This document shows positions 26,904 to 35,784 of a stretch of 64,000 nt of DNA, piece after piece (within the stretch, counting starts at the first letter, position 1; each line of letters opens with the position of its first letter). Made by a program: the position numbers and the translations under genes. Below the pieces are notes generated by a model. The model saw only the letters and a list, made by a program, of their open reading frames with translations. It did no database searches and was not told the DNA's origin. The stretch lies in contig DLHX01000008.1 in NCBI GenBank assembly GCA_002483465.1, positions 240,531-304,530 of the forward strand, written 5' to 3'. This DNA comes from Micavibrio sp. UBA7657. GTDB lineage: Bacteria; Pseudomonadota; Alphaproteobacteria; Micavibrionales; Micavibrionaceae.

Positions 26904-27569
26904 ATGGCCAAGATAAAACATGGCAAAGATGAACCAACCGTCATCAAGAAATACGCGAACCGCCGTTTATACGACACGGGCCGCAGCAGCTACGTCACCC
27001 TCGACGATTTGTGCGAGATGGTTAAAGACGGCTACGACTTCGTGGTCTATGACGCCAAGTCTGGCGATGACATCACCCGCTCGGTCCTGACCCAGATCAT
27101 CGCTGAGAAAGAAACCAGCGGCGGCCAGACCATGCTGCCCACCGGCTTCCTGCGCAAACTCATCGGCTTTTACGGCGACGGCGTCCAGCCCTTCGTCCCG
27201 AATTACCTCGAAACCACCATCGACCTCTTTGTGAAAAACCAGGAACGCCTGCGCGAACAAATGAGCAAATCGATGCAGGGCCTCCAGACCATGAACCCCA
27301 TGAGTATGGCAAGCAACCTTGCCGGCAACATGAACCCGATGGCTAACATGGCGAATATGAAGGGCATCTTCCCTGCCGTTCCTCCTGCCCTTGAGGAAAT
27401 GAACCGCCAGAACATGGCCATGTTCGAGCGCACCATGAAGATGTTCACCCCTTTCAGCATGGGCAGCGCCGCATCCAACGCCGATGGCTCGAAAGAGGAA
27501 AAGATCAAGGACCTCAAAAAGACCATCCGCGAAATGGAACAGGAACTGAACCGCCTCGCGGCTGAATAG
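26904..27569 (+). CDS. phaR: Polyhydroxyalkanoate synthesis regulator PhaR
   Basis: PhaR (221 aa) represses phasin and PHA genes and lets go of DNA when PHB is present. The conserved N-terminal PHB accumulation domain is clear: VIKKYANRRLYDTGRSSYVTLDDLCEMVKDG, VVYDAKSGDDITRSVLTQII and EKETSGGQTMLPTGFLRKLI. The second half is Met- and Asn-rich (MANMANMKG) and ends in a helical segment with a Glu/Lys heptad pattern. A rho-independent terminator follows. It faces the phaCAB operon across a 142-base control region. Confidence 0.95.
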   Translation: MAKIKHGKDEPTVIKKYANRRLYDTGRSSYVTLDDLCEMVKDGYDFVVYDAKSGDDITRSVLTQIIAEKETSGGQTMLPTGFLRKLIGFYGDGVQPFVPNYLETTIDLFVKNQERLREQMSKSMQGLQTMNPMSMASNLAGNMNPMANMANMKGIFPAVPPALEEMNRQNMAMFERTMKMFTPFSMGSAASNADGSKEEKIKDLKKTIREMEQELNRLAAE

Positions 27570-27589
27570 GAATTCACGCCAAAGATTCA

Positions 27590-27622
27590 AACGGGCCGGT
27601 CCATGGATCGGCCCGTTTTTTA
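27590..27622 (+). terminator. Rho-independent terminator after phaR
   Basis: ACGGGCCG and CGGCCCGT form an 8-bp perfect stem with a 10-base loop, followed directly by a run of six T. Confidence 0.9.
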
Positions 27623-27638
27623 TGGCAGCAACGCAACG

Positions 27639-27666
27639 TTGACATAACCTTAAAACGGGCTAGGAT
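27639..27666 (+). promoter_or_regulatory. Candidate sigma-70 promoter for the 63-aa protein
   Basis: A consensus TTGACA (27639-27644) and TAGGAT (27661-27666) are separated by 16 bases, and lie 34 bases before the start codon of the next gene. A GGGAG ribosome site follows at the right distance. Confidence 0.6.
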
Positions 27667-27699
27667 TGAATTCCAACGCAATGAACGGGAGTAACCTGA

Positions 27700-27891
27700 A
27701 TGGCTTTAACAATATCGCATGGTTCAATCACCGGAGAAGGAAAGCCTCTTGAGCTGAGTGATCTATGGGAACTGGTTACGCAGGAAAACTTGCCTGACGG
27801 AATGCTTAACCTTGTCGAAAAAGAGATTATCGGTCGCCTGCAACAGGTAAACTATTACGGCGGACGCCCTCTCGACCGCATCCCCGGTTAA
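27700..27891 (+). CDS. Small hypothetical protein, 63 aa
   Basis: I do not recognise this protein. It is soluble, with a mildly acidic helical centre (LSDLWELVTQENLPDGMLNLVEKEIIGRL) and a C-terminal YYGGRPLDRIPG. Support for it being a gene comes from its own promoter (27639-27666) and a clear GGGAG site nine bases before the ATG. The ten bases containing the ribosome site, TGAACGGGAG, are repeated exactly before the next small gene at 28029. Confidence 0.6.
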   Translation: MALTISHGSITGEGKPLELSDLWELVTQENLPDGMLNLVEKEIIGRLQQVNYYGGRPLDRIPG

Positions 27892-28028
27892 CTTAAATTC
27901 TCAATCAGCTTAACCGGGCGGCAATCGCTGGCCGCTCATTTACCTGTTCATATCTCCCGAATTCGCATTGCCATAAGGACCTATATAAGAATACCCTAAA
28001 ATAAAAGGGTTGAACGGGAGATATAAAA

Positions 28029-28199
28029 ATGGGCAATTCTGAAACAGACGTAAAAACAAACGAACGCAGTGAGCTGGCATCGAGTTTGGTTGTCATTTTT
28101 GATGAAAGCAGTGACGTTGGAGGTTGGGCGCAAATGACCTATCTTCGCGATATCAATAGGCGCAATTCCCAAAGCCTTACCCCTCCGGGCCAGGGCTAA
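28029..28199 (+). CDS. Small hypothetical protein, 56 aa
   Basis: This short frame translates as MGNSETDVKTNERSELASSL followed by VVIFDESSDVGGWAQMTYLR and a polar end, DINRRNSQSLTPPGQG. No family is recognised and there is no membrane segment. GGGAG lies eight bases upstream, within the same TGAACGGGAG decamer as the preceding gene, which is the main reason to call it. An imperfect GC-rich hairpin (28229-28252) follows. Confidence 0.5.
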   Translation: MGNSETDVKTNERSELASSLVVIFDESSDVGGWAQMTYLRDINRRNSQSLTPPGQG

Positions 28200-28371
28200 A
28201 ATCCTTCGAACATTGTAAAACTGCAATCCCGCCGGGTCAAAGCCCGACGGCGTCTTATAACGATTCCACCCCTGTTTCGCGCAATATAATTACCATAAAA
28301 TATTTGTAGACATAATAATTTATTTGTCGTAATATCGCCCCCATTCAATGGTCAGAGACAGGAGAATCTCA

Positions 28372-29340
28372 ATGGGCGATGCAAAACACACAAACAGATT
28401 TTATAAGCCGGTTGTCGCAGTTATAGCGGCGGCGGGTCTGGTTATGGCGTTCAGGACCGGTCAGGACGGCGATATCGGCTTCGGTTTTGATTCAGGCGCT
28501 TTCGCGGCCGTGCCCATAAGCAACATCCTGAAAGCAGCCAATCAGGACATCAAACCCAAGATCGTCCCTCCCGCGGCCCCCCCTTTAACGGTTGTCGCCA
28601 CGACGCCAAAACCTGAGAGCGTTCCTGTAAAACAGGGCCAGAAAATTGTGACCACCGCTCCGACAGATGGTCCCGCAATCGTAAAATCTGAACAACAGGA
28701 CGCGCCTGTATTGGCAGTAAAACCTGTAAAGCCCGTACAAGCTGAAACAGCGGGGCTTATGGCGAAAGCGGGTAGCGAGGATCAAACTCTGAAAAACCAG
28801 CCGCGCACAACAGCTCCTGCTGGAAAACCCGTAACCGTTCTGGCCTCGCAGTTTAGCGGCCTTGCCGGAACCGAAACAGTTTATGAGCATGTAAGCGACA
28901 AACCGGCCTACTGCATCCTTGGACTAAAACCTGGAGAGATATGCCCGGATGAAGGCATGGTTGCGGCGCAGATTCACAAGACTTATTTCTTGCTGGATAA
29001 AACAACCAAAATTAATGCGGCTCAGGCTAAAGCGATATTGGACGTTGCGGTATCCAACAGTGAATTGACAAAAGCAGGCATCGTTATTGTTCAACACGAT
29101 AAGCTCGATGAAATGGGCAGGCTGATGTTATCTGTAGTTGAATCCGCTAAGGGCACCACGTCAACATGGTACGACCCCGAAACCGGTATCGAAACGCAAA
29201 GACAGATAGCCAATAAAGGCGGAGCGTATACATATGAGCAGTATAGCGCGGCGACCGGGAAGTGGTCTCCTGTAAAGGATAAGTCGGGCGATGATCTGAG
29301 GATCGGACCTTCGGCCCCCACGCTTACTGCTGGAATGTAA
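28372..29340 (+). CDS. Hypothetical exported protein, 322 aa
   Basis: The family is not recognised. An N-terminal hydrophobic helix (FYKPVVAVIAAAGLVMAF) may be an uncleaved anchor or signal. Residues 55-150 are a Pro/Ala/Val/Lys-rich low-complexity linker, and the C-terminal 150 residues form a folded-looking domain with two Cys (AYCILGLKPGEICPDEG) and a helical part (NAAQAKAILDVAVSNSELTKAG). Start: AGGAG lies seven bases before this ATG; an upstream ATG eight codons earlier lacks one. The architecture suggests a protein reaching across the periplasm. It converges on the coiled-coil gene with four bases between. Confidence 0.65.
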   Translation: MGDAKHTNRFYKPVVAVIAAAGLVMAFRTGQDGDIGFGFDSGAFAAVPISNILKAANQDIKPKIVPPAAPPLTVVATTPKPESVPVKQGQKIVTTAPTDGPAIVKSEQQDAPVLAVKPVKPVQAETAGLMAKAGSEDQTLKNQPRTTAPAGKPVTVLASQFSGLAGTETVYEHVSDKPAYCILGLKPGEICPDEGMVAAQIHKTYFLLDKTTKINAAQAKAILDVAVSNSELTKAGIVIVQHDKLDEMGRLMLSVVESAKGTTSTWYDPETGIETQRQIANKGGAYTYEQYSAATGKWSPVKDKSGDDLRIGPSAPTLTAGM

Positions 29341-29343
29341 GGA

Positions 29344-32300
29344 TTACGATCCGCCGAGCGTCTCAACCAGGCGGTCGCGGATATCCATGGCGCTCTCAAG
29401 TTCTTCGGCGGGCGCTTCGTGCGCGAGCACGGTGAACGTGCCTTCCTTGTTGACGAAGATCAAGGAAGCCGACGAACTCACGCCCTTGCCCACGCAGGCA
29501 ATCTCGTAAGTATCGATCCGTGTGCCGTTCTGGTTGCTGCTGCCATCCGCGACAGCGGCAAAATCCTCACCGCAACGTTTCTTCGTCTGGGCCAGGTATT
29601 CCTGCACTTTACTATCGAAACGCGACGGATCGGTTAAAGGCTGCTGAACCGCAGAACCGTAAACCTTGTTCGCCTTCCACTGATACGCGACCTTGTCGCC
29701 GCCCGAAGCCGACGGAACAACCTTCACGGCCTGTGTCGGGACGATATCGGCGCGCTCAAGAATTTGCAGGACGCCTGTGGCTGGCTGGTAAACCCCGCCA
29801 TGCGACGCCGTATTGGCATTCGCGCTCGTCGCCTGACCCCATTCCGCCCCGGATTCTACTGATGACGGCGCCGGGGCTTGTTGCAGGGCGACTTGTCCTT
29901 CCGGACGCATATTCTGCGCAGCCGCCTGTTGTTCAGCCGATTGCTCTTTAACCTGCCCGCCGCGCACGGATTCATAACCCTGGAAATCATCCTGGACCTT
30001 CATATCGGCGAACGGGTCTTCCGAAGCACTGACCTTGAGCTCCTGCTCCTGCATCTGGGCTTCGTTCATCGGCTGGGCCACATTGGCAACTTGCGCTTGT
30101 CCACTACCATCAAAAGCCAGCAGATCCTGTGCCTGGTCGCCGTTCGGCGCGGCTGCGGCTGATGAATGCGCCAGCTCCTGCGATGCCGACAGCCTGCTCT
30201 TGAGGTTCATATAATTACGTGCGGCCTGCTGGATTTCCATCTGGTCGCCACCAGCCTTGGCTTCGCTGAGCTTGTTCTCGAGGCGGATCATCTCCTGCTC
30301 GATCTCTTCAGCCGAACCGAATGGCTGCGGCTTGATCTCGACGCCCTTGGGCGGCTCAGGCGGCGGCGATACGGCGGCTGCGCCATCAGGTGCTGCCAAT
30401 AAATCATCGGCAGGCAACGTAGCGGAAATGATTTTTTTACCCGGCGCGGGAGCGTCAGGAACCGCGACGGCGGTTTTGGCTTCGGCTTCTTTTTTAGCCT
30501 GCGCGGCCTTTTGCTCTTCCGCTTTTTTCTTTGCGACCTTCGCTTCATCTTTCGCGGCTTTAGCGCTCTCTTCGGCTTTCTTCACCGCTTCGTCGGCGCT
30601 GGCGGCTTTCGCTTCCTGCTCTTGTAATTTAGCTTTCAGGTCGGCGATTTCCGTGTCCTTAGCTGCCACATTTGTATTCGCGATTTGCTGGCGAAGCGTT
30701 TCATTCTCGCGTGTCAGCAAATCAACTTCAGGGTTCGGCGCACCGCCCGGGATGGGGCTGTTCACTGTTTCGACCTGCGGATTGGCTCTCAGCTTGTCAT
30801 TCTCGGCGCGCAATTGCGTGACTTCTTCTTTCAGCGAAGTCAGCTCACGCATCTCGTTTTCTTTTTGCTGAAGCTGCGTGCGCAGCGTTTCATTGTCGTC
30901 TTTAGCCTTCTGCAGTTCAGCGGCCAGATCGCCCCCACCACCCGGCGCGGCAGCGGCTTTTGTTTTTAATTCTTCATTTTCCTTGCGGAGATTTTCCAAA
31001 TCGCTCTGCAGTCTTTTATTTTCTTCGACGAGAGTCTGCCCTTCGGCAATGGTCTGCTTCAGCTTCTCATTCTCGGCTTTCAGCGATTCAATCGACTCCG
31101 CATCGGCAGCAACAGTCTCTTCCGACTCCGACTGGATTTTCTGAAGCAATGAATCGTTCTGCGTCTCGAGCGCTGCGATTTTGTGCGTTACGCCGCGCGC
31201 ATGGACAGGCGCGCGCAGAGCACTTTCAATCAATTGCTTTTCCAGCTCTTCATTGGTGGCTTTCAGAAGCTCGACCTCGGTCGTCAGCTTCGACATCTCG
31301 ACGATCTTGCGCTCTTTTTCTTCTACATTTTCGGAAAGCGCATCAACTTTACCTTTAAGCTCCTTGACGACGAAACCGGCATCACCCGTAATCTGCGTCG
31401 TCTCGACAGCAGATTGCAGGCGCTTGTTTTCTTTCTGCAGCTCTTCAATCTGCTTGGTGTTCTCGGCGCGCAATTTTTCGCTTTCAGCCGTCGCCCCTGT
31501 TTTCAGGGCCTCATTCTCTTTCTCAAGATTATCGATGATCGAGCGCAACGTATCGCCGCGGTCCGCATCGGCATTCTTGAGCGTCAGCTGTTCTTTAAGA
31601 CGTTCGTTTTCCTGGATCAGGGACAAAATATCATTGGGATCGACGCCGGAAGAATCGACAGCAACCTCGCCATTGCGGAGCTGCTCATTCTGCACCTGTA
31701 ATTCAGCAACCTGGTCGTTCAGGACCTCGCCCTGAATGTCGCCCGCCTGCGCCGTCTCCAGCGCCGCGGTCAACTGCAGGTTTTCCGTCTCCAGCCTTGA
31801 AATCGTCTCGATATCTTTCTTCGAGCGAAGCGATTCCTTGTCGCCTCTTCTGACATTCCGGAGCTTCGATTTAAGCTCGTCATTTTCCTGCTCCAGCATG
31901 CTCAGACGACCGGATAATTGGTCAGAATTTATTTCAGGACTGCCCGTTTCGGAACCAGCCTTGGCTTCAATGATTCCGCTGGTCATACGCCTGTTGTCGT
32001 CCTGCAACTTTGCAAGCTGGCGACGCACGCGCTCGAACTCTTTATCCTCGACTGAATCCGCGGATAAATCTTCAGATGAATCCTCTACCGACGCCTGATC
32101 CACCTCCGGGTAATACTCATCTTCGGCCACGGCCGGTCCCTCGGTGCTGGCAACGCAGGTCGCCAGCTTCGCCTGGCCGGTGTCGATATCAGAAAGGTCG
32201 AAATGATACGCCTTGTCGCCGAACGCCACGCGCAGGAATCCTGTCTGGCCCAGCGCCTCAAAGAACTCCTCGTCCTGACCCAGACGAATAACAAAAGCCT

Positions 32301-32646
32301 GGTTCGATACCGGGAACACTTCAAACGCGCGCTGCTGGCCCGCACCGGGATCCAGCATCACTTCCATACCCTGCGCCTGACGGAAACGCGGCTGCTGGAA
32401 ATCAAGGGCGAAGGACGCTTCGTTGCTCGCGTTGCGTGCAAACGTTAAAATCGTGTTCGGGCGGAAACGGCGCGCCACCGCGCAATAGCCGTTGCCATCG
32501 CTGCTGGTTTCAACTTTGTTGATCGCCCATTGTGTCGAGGGCTGGAGCGCAACCCCCTTCTGTGCCAGCGCTGGCTGTATCGCGACGCCGCTGGCGCCCA
32601 CTAGGCCGATGATGGCTGCGGAATACAAAAAGGATCTTTTGCTCAT
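29344..32646 (-). CDS. Large exported coiled-coil protein, 1100 aa
   Basis: The function is unknown. A Sec signal peptide (SFLYSAAIIGLVGASGVAI, cleavage near ALAQ) is followed by a folded domain of about 160 residues (YCAVARRFRPNTILTFARN, AFVIRLGQDEEFFEALGQTG). Residues about 190-700 are a long coiled coil of Glu/Lys/Leu heptads; then a Lys/Ala-rich stretch (about 670-720), a low-complexity linker and a C-terminal domain with RCGEDFAAVADG and YEIACVGKGVSSSASLIFVNKEG, each with a Cys. The start is set by the signal peptide and a CGGAG site. Such a rod could span the periplasm. Confidence 0.75.
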   Translation of the reverse strand: MSKRSFLYSAAIIGLVGASGVAIQPALAQKGVALQPSTQWAINKVETSSDGNGYCAVARRFRPNTILTFARNASNEASFALDFQQPRFRQAQGMEVMLDPGAGQQRAFEVFPVSNQAFVIRLGQDEEFFEALGQTGFLRVAFGDKAYHFDLSDIDTGQAKLATCVASTEGPAVAEDEYYPEVDQASVEDSSEDLSADSVEDKEFERVRRQLAKLQDDNRRMTSGIIEAKAGSETGSPEINSDQLSGRLSMLEQENDELKSKLRNVRRGDKESLRSKKDIETISRLETENLQLTAALETAQAGDIQGEVLNDQVAELQVQNEQLRNGEVAVDSSGVDPNDILSLIQENERLKEQLTLKNADADRGDTLRSIIDNLEKENEALKTGATAESEKLRAENTKQIEELQKENKRLQSAVETTQITGDAGFVVKELKGKVDALSENVEEKERKIVEMSKLTTEVELLKATNEELEKQLIESALRAPVHARGVTHKIAALETQNDSLLQKIQSESEETVAADAESIESLKAENEKLKQTIAEGQTLVEENKRLQSDLENLRKENEELKTKAAAAPGGGGDLAAELQKAKDDNETLRTQLQQKENEMRELTSLKEEVTQLRAENDKLRANPQVETVNSPIPGGAPNPEVDLLTRENETLRQQIANTNVAAKDTEIADLKAKLQEQEAKAASADEAVKKAEESAKAAKDEAKVAKKKAEEQKAAQAKKEAEAKTAVAVPDAPAPGKKIISATLPADDLLAAPDGAAAVSPPPEPPKGVEIKPQPFGSAEEIEQEMIRLENKLSEAKAGGDQMEIQQAARNYMNLKSRLSASQELAHSSAAAAPNGDQAQDLLAFDGSGQAQVANVAQPMNEAQMQEQELKVSASEDPFADMKVQDDFQGYESVRGGQVKEQSAEQQAAAQNMRPEGQVALQQAPAPSSVESGAEWGQATSANANTASHGGVYQPATGVLQILERADIVPTQAVKVVPSASGGDKVAYQWKANKVYGSAVQQPLTDPSRFDSKVQEYLAQTKKRCGEDFAAVADGSSNQNGTRIDTYEIACVGKGVSSSASLIFVNKEGTFTVLAHEAPAEELESAMDIRDRLVETLGGS

Positions 32647-32796
32647 GGCAATGCTCCGAATCGTGACAGGCGAGATGAACGGTTTGGGAATTAGATAGAG
32701 ACTCTTATCCACAGAATCACACATTTTATCCACGGAGACAATAGATTCCGTAAAAGATTCATTAAGAATAATGATATGAAAAATAACTGACGGGGT

Positions 32797-33901
32797 TTAC
32801 TTGTTTCCAAGCCTTTGCGCCAGGGACGCTTCCAGGAACTCGTCGATATCCCCGTCCAGAACAGCCTGCGCGTCGGTGTTTTCCACACCTGTGCGTAAAT
32901 CCTTGATCATCTGATAGGGCTGCAGAACATACGACCTGATCTGGTGCCCCCAGCCGATATCCGTCTTCTCGCCCTGCAGTTTAGCTTTCTCGTCTTCACG
33001 CTTCTGAATTTCCAGCGCATAGAGCTTGGCCCTCAGCATCTCGTAGGCCTCGGCCCGGTTCTGGTGCTGCGAGCGGCCGCTCTGGCTGGCGGCAACTGTG
33101 TTGGTCGGGATGTGCGTGATCCGGACGGCGGACTCCGTCTTGTTGACGTGCTGACCGCCCGCTCCCTGCGCGCGGTACGTATCAATCCGCAGATCTTTTT
33201 CCTCGATCTCGATTTTGACTTCATCATCGATAACCGGGCTGATTGATATCGAGGCAAAACTCGTGTGACGCCGCGCGTTTGAATCGAACGGCGAAATCCG
33301 TACCAAACGGTGCACGCCGTTTTCCGTCTTCAGCCAGCCATAGGCCTGATCGCCCTCGATCTTGATCGTCGCCGATTTCAATCCCGCTTCTTCGCCCTGG
33401 CTTTCATCCAGCAGCGAAACGCCGAAACCGCGCTGCCCCGCCCAACGTGTATACATCCTGAGCAAAATCTGCGCCCAGTCCTGCGCCTCGGTACCGCCCG
33501 CGCCCGCATTCACCTGCAGGTATGCATCATTCCCGTCTGCTTCACCGGAAAGTAAACTTTCAATCTGGCGCTGGCGCGCGTCCTCGCGGATTTTCTCAAG
33601 CGCCGTGTGCGCCTCGTTGATAAGGGATTCATCGCCCTCTTCTTCGGCCATTTCGATCAGGCCGGCATTGTCGCTGACGCCCTGCTCGATGGCGCGGACG
33701 CTGTCGATCTGCGCTGCAAGACGGTTTTTCTCGCGCATGATTTTCTGCGCTTTTTCAGGGCTATTCCAGAGATCGGGAGATTCAGAAAGGGATATCAGCT
33801 CTTCGAGCCGCTTGAGCGCAACATCCCAGTCAAAGATGCCTCCTCAGCAGCGCCAGGGAGCTTTCGATGTCCGTAACAACTGCCTGCGTTTCGGCACGCA
33901 T
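32797..33901 (-). CDS. prfB: Peptide chain release factor 2, with programmed +1 frameshift
   Basis: RF2 ends translation at UGA and UAA codons. The gene is in two frames: 23 codons from 33901 ([23 protein letters not shown]), then an in-frame TGA, then 344 codons in the +1 frame starting DWDV, giving 367 aa, the normal RF2 length. The peptidyl hydrolysis motif GAGGQHVNK and the codon-reading SPF ([12 protein letters not shown]) are present. A start at 33738 within the second frame would give a truncated protein, so the frameshift form is preferred. RF2 shortage slows reading of the TGA and favours the shift, an autoregulation known in many bacteria. Confidence 0.95.
33829..33844 (-). promoter_or_regulatory. 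prfB programmed frameshift site
   Basis: On the minus strand the sequence is AGG AGG CAT CTT TGA C. The internal Shine-Dalgarno AGGAGG sits three bases before the slippery CTT, and the TGA stop is followed by C, exactly the arrangement known to drive +1 shifting in bacterial prfB. Confidence 0.96.
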
Positions 33902-33927
33902 GGTGAGTGAAATCCTTTTTAAAAGCC

Positions 33928-34494
33928 TTAAGCGGCTTTTTCTACAATAGCGGATTCCGTCAGGAATTCCAGCGCCGCAGCAACGAATTCCGCGCGTGGG
34001 CCCGTGGCTTCGCCGCCGGTCATCAGGTTGCCGTCGATGACGAAAGCTTCTTCCGCCCACGTGCCGCCTGCATTCGTAACTTCGTCTTTCACATTGTCCG
34101 GACCCGTAACCGTGCGGCCCGAGATGCGCTGCGCGAACGCAAGGAGATCAACCGCCTGGTCGAACACGACAACAGGCTTGCGCGCATCAATGAAGCTGCC
34201 GATGAAACGGCGCGTATGCGCGGTGAGTTTCAGTTTATCAACGCTGCGCTGTCCGCCGGGAATAACCAGCATCGAGAAATTCGCGCCGAGCGCCTCGCTC
34301 AGCATCTGGTCCGCCGCGAAATTCAGGCCCCAGCCATTTTCGTTCCAGCTGTTCACAAGCCCCTGGTCCATACCGATGATGCGGACATTCGCTCCGGTCT
34401 TCAGCAGCGCACGCTGCATTTCGGTGAGGTCTTTTTCACAAAATCCGTTTGCGACAAGAACAGCCAGTTTTTGGCCGAGAAGTGCCTTGGTCAT
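33928..34494 (-). CDS. DJ-1/PfpI family protein lacking the usual cysteine
   Basis: The 188-aa protein has the DJ-1/PfpI fold pattern: QKLAVLVANGFCEKDLTEMQRALLKTGANVRIIG at the start, MLVIPGGQRSVDKL in the middle and a C-terminal GNLMTGGEATGPRAEFVAAALEFL. Members are chaperones, glyoxalases or proteases that need a Cys in the nucleophile elbow (often AICHG). Here that site reads VVVFDQAVDLLA, with Asp in its place, so the standard chemistry is unlikely. It stands alone, with a 330-base divergent region before the OmpA lipoprotein. Confidence 0.75.
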   Translation of the reverse strand: MTKALLGQKLAVLVANGFCEKDLTEMQRALLKTGANVRIIGMDQGLVNSWNENGWGLNFAADQMLSEALGANFSMLVIPGGQRSVDKLKLTAHTRRFIGSFIDARKPVVVFDQAVDLLAFAQRISGRTVTGPDNVKDEVTNAGGTWAEEAFVIDGNLMTGGEATGPRAEFVAAALEFLTESAIVEKAA

Positions 34495-34824
34495 CGAGTA
34501 GAACTCCTGAGTTGTAATACCGCCTTCGTACGAACGGGCGCCCGCAGGAAGAGAGAAGTATTTTTTTGTTTTTTTAAAGCGGAGGAAGACTTGGCTTTTT
34601 CCCCCATGAAAGTCAAGAATTAATCTATATTAACGCCGCATTATCCGGACCCCGGCCTTTCACGGGAAGGCCAGAAACTCCCAAATCCTTAAAAATCCAC
34701 ACCTTTTTCAAAAAAATGGGTGCAAAATGAATAACTTGTCTTTACATTCCGTATTCTGGTCATTAAAAGTCTTATCTATACGGATTTTACCAGTAACTCA
34801 GGCACCCATTAGGAGCGAAATTCA
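34495..34824. other. 330-base divergent intergenic region
   Basis: This stretch separates the DJ-1-like gene from the OmpA lipoprotein gene and holds no convincing gene. It contains a small hairpin (GGCCTT and AAGGCC, 34654-34672), long A and T runs, and a weak promoter-like pair, TTTACA (34741-34746) and TAAAAG 17 bases on, pointing to the lipoprotein. An AGGAG ribosome site lies at 34811-34815. Confidence 0.5.
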
Positions 34825-35721
34825 ATGAATATTCTTCGTAACGTCATTCTGGTTACAGCAACGGTCGCATTGTCCGGCTGTACTGCTTTCACAAGCTTTA
34901 GCGAAGTTGAGGCGCTGAATGACGCCCAGCCCGTCGGCAGCCCGTTCACACAGGCGCTCACCGGTGAGTACCGCGAATTCTCGAACGCCGAGAAAGACAA
35001 CTTTGATTACCCCGATGCGCTGCACTTTGCGCGCAAGGGCCTTGCCACAGCTTCTGGCGAAACCGTTCTGCCTGAACCGGTTGCCGACTGGAACCTCAGC
35101 GAGAAACACATCCAGGAACTGGGCGCAGCCCGTGGCCGCCTGATCGTTGCTTACGATCTCGGCGCGCGTGAAACCGCTCCCGCTCTCTCCGCCCGCGCTC
35201 AAGCCAAGTTTGACTGCTGGATTGAATCGCAGGAAGAGCACTGGAACGACACAGACGTTCCTTGCAAAAAGGACTTCATGGATGCGTTAGCGCAGCTTGA
35301 AGGCCAGCTCCAGCCGCAGGCTCCCGCTCAGGAAGTCGTCGAGCCGATGAACAACTACGGCGTTGACCCGAATGCACCGATGGCCGCTGAGAACGCGATG
35401 TACCTCGTGTTCTTTGACTGGGACCGTTCGAACATCGGTTCCGGCGCGCAAAGCGTTCTTGACGCAGTCGCCGCCGAAGTCGCGAAAAACCCGCCCGCTT
35501 CCATCAGCGTCGTCGGCCACGCCGACACCTCGGGTCCGACCGACTACAACGAGCGCTTGGCTCTGAAACGCGCCAACAACGTCAAGGACGCCCTCGTCCA
35601 GCGCGGTGTTGATGCCTCGATCATCATGGTCGATGCAAAAGGCGAGACCGAGCCTCTGGTTGCTACGCCGGACAATGTCCGCGAGCCGGCCAACCGCCGC
35701 GTGAACATCTCGTTCCAGTAA
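34825..35721 (+). CDS. OmpA-family outer-membrane lipoprotein
   Basis: The 298-aa protein has a lipoprotein signal (ILVTATVALSGCTAF) whose Cys would be lipidated by Lgt, encoded at the other end of this window. After a helical region with two Cys it carries a Pal/OmpA-like peptidoglycan-binding domain (about residues 190-298): VFFDWDRSNIGSGAQSVLDAV, ISVVGHADTSGPTDYNERLALKRA and NRRVNISF. It probably tethers the outer membrane to the wall. AGGAG precedes the start and a strong terminator follows the stop, so it is a single-gene unit. Confidence 0.9.
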   Translation: MNILRNVILVTATVALSGCTAFTSFSEVEALNDAQPVGSPFTQALTGEYREFSNAEKDNFDYPDALHFARKGLATASGETVLPEPVADWNLSEKHIQELGAARGRLIVAYDLGARETAPALSARAQAKFDCWIESQEEHWNDTDVPCKKDFMDALAQLEGQLQPQAPAQEVVEPMNNYGVDPNAPMAAENAMYLVFFDWDRSNIGSGAQSVLDAVAAEVAKNPPASISVVGHADTSGPTDYNERLALKRANNVKDALVQRGVDASIIMVDAKGETEPLVATPDNVREPANRRVNISFQ

Positions 35722-35738
35722 GCGGAACTTAGAATTTA

Positions 35739-35770
35739 AAAAGGCCGGGAGAAATTCCGGCCTTTTTTAT
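35739..35770 (+). terminator. Rho-independent terminator after the OmpA lipoprotein gene
   Basis: AAGGCCGG and CCGGCCTT pair perfectly over an 8-base loop and are followed by a T run; A residues on the left side let it also serve the convergent lipoprotein gene. Confidence 0.9.
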
Positions 35771-35784
35771 TGTCTGCGTTTTTC

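Noticed and set aside
32797..33738. prfB as a truncated 313-aa gene or pseudogene
   Set aside because: The missing N-terminus is encoded in the adjoining frame with a textbook frameshift signal, so the gene is whole.
34054..34060. Extended prfB start at 34060
   Set aside because: The extra 53 residues overlap the DJ-1 gene and do not look like RF2; the start at 33901 gives the normal length.
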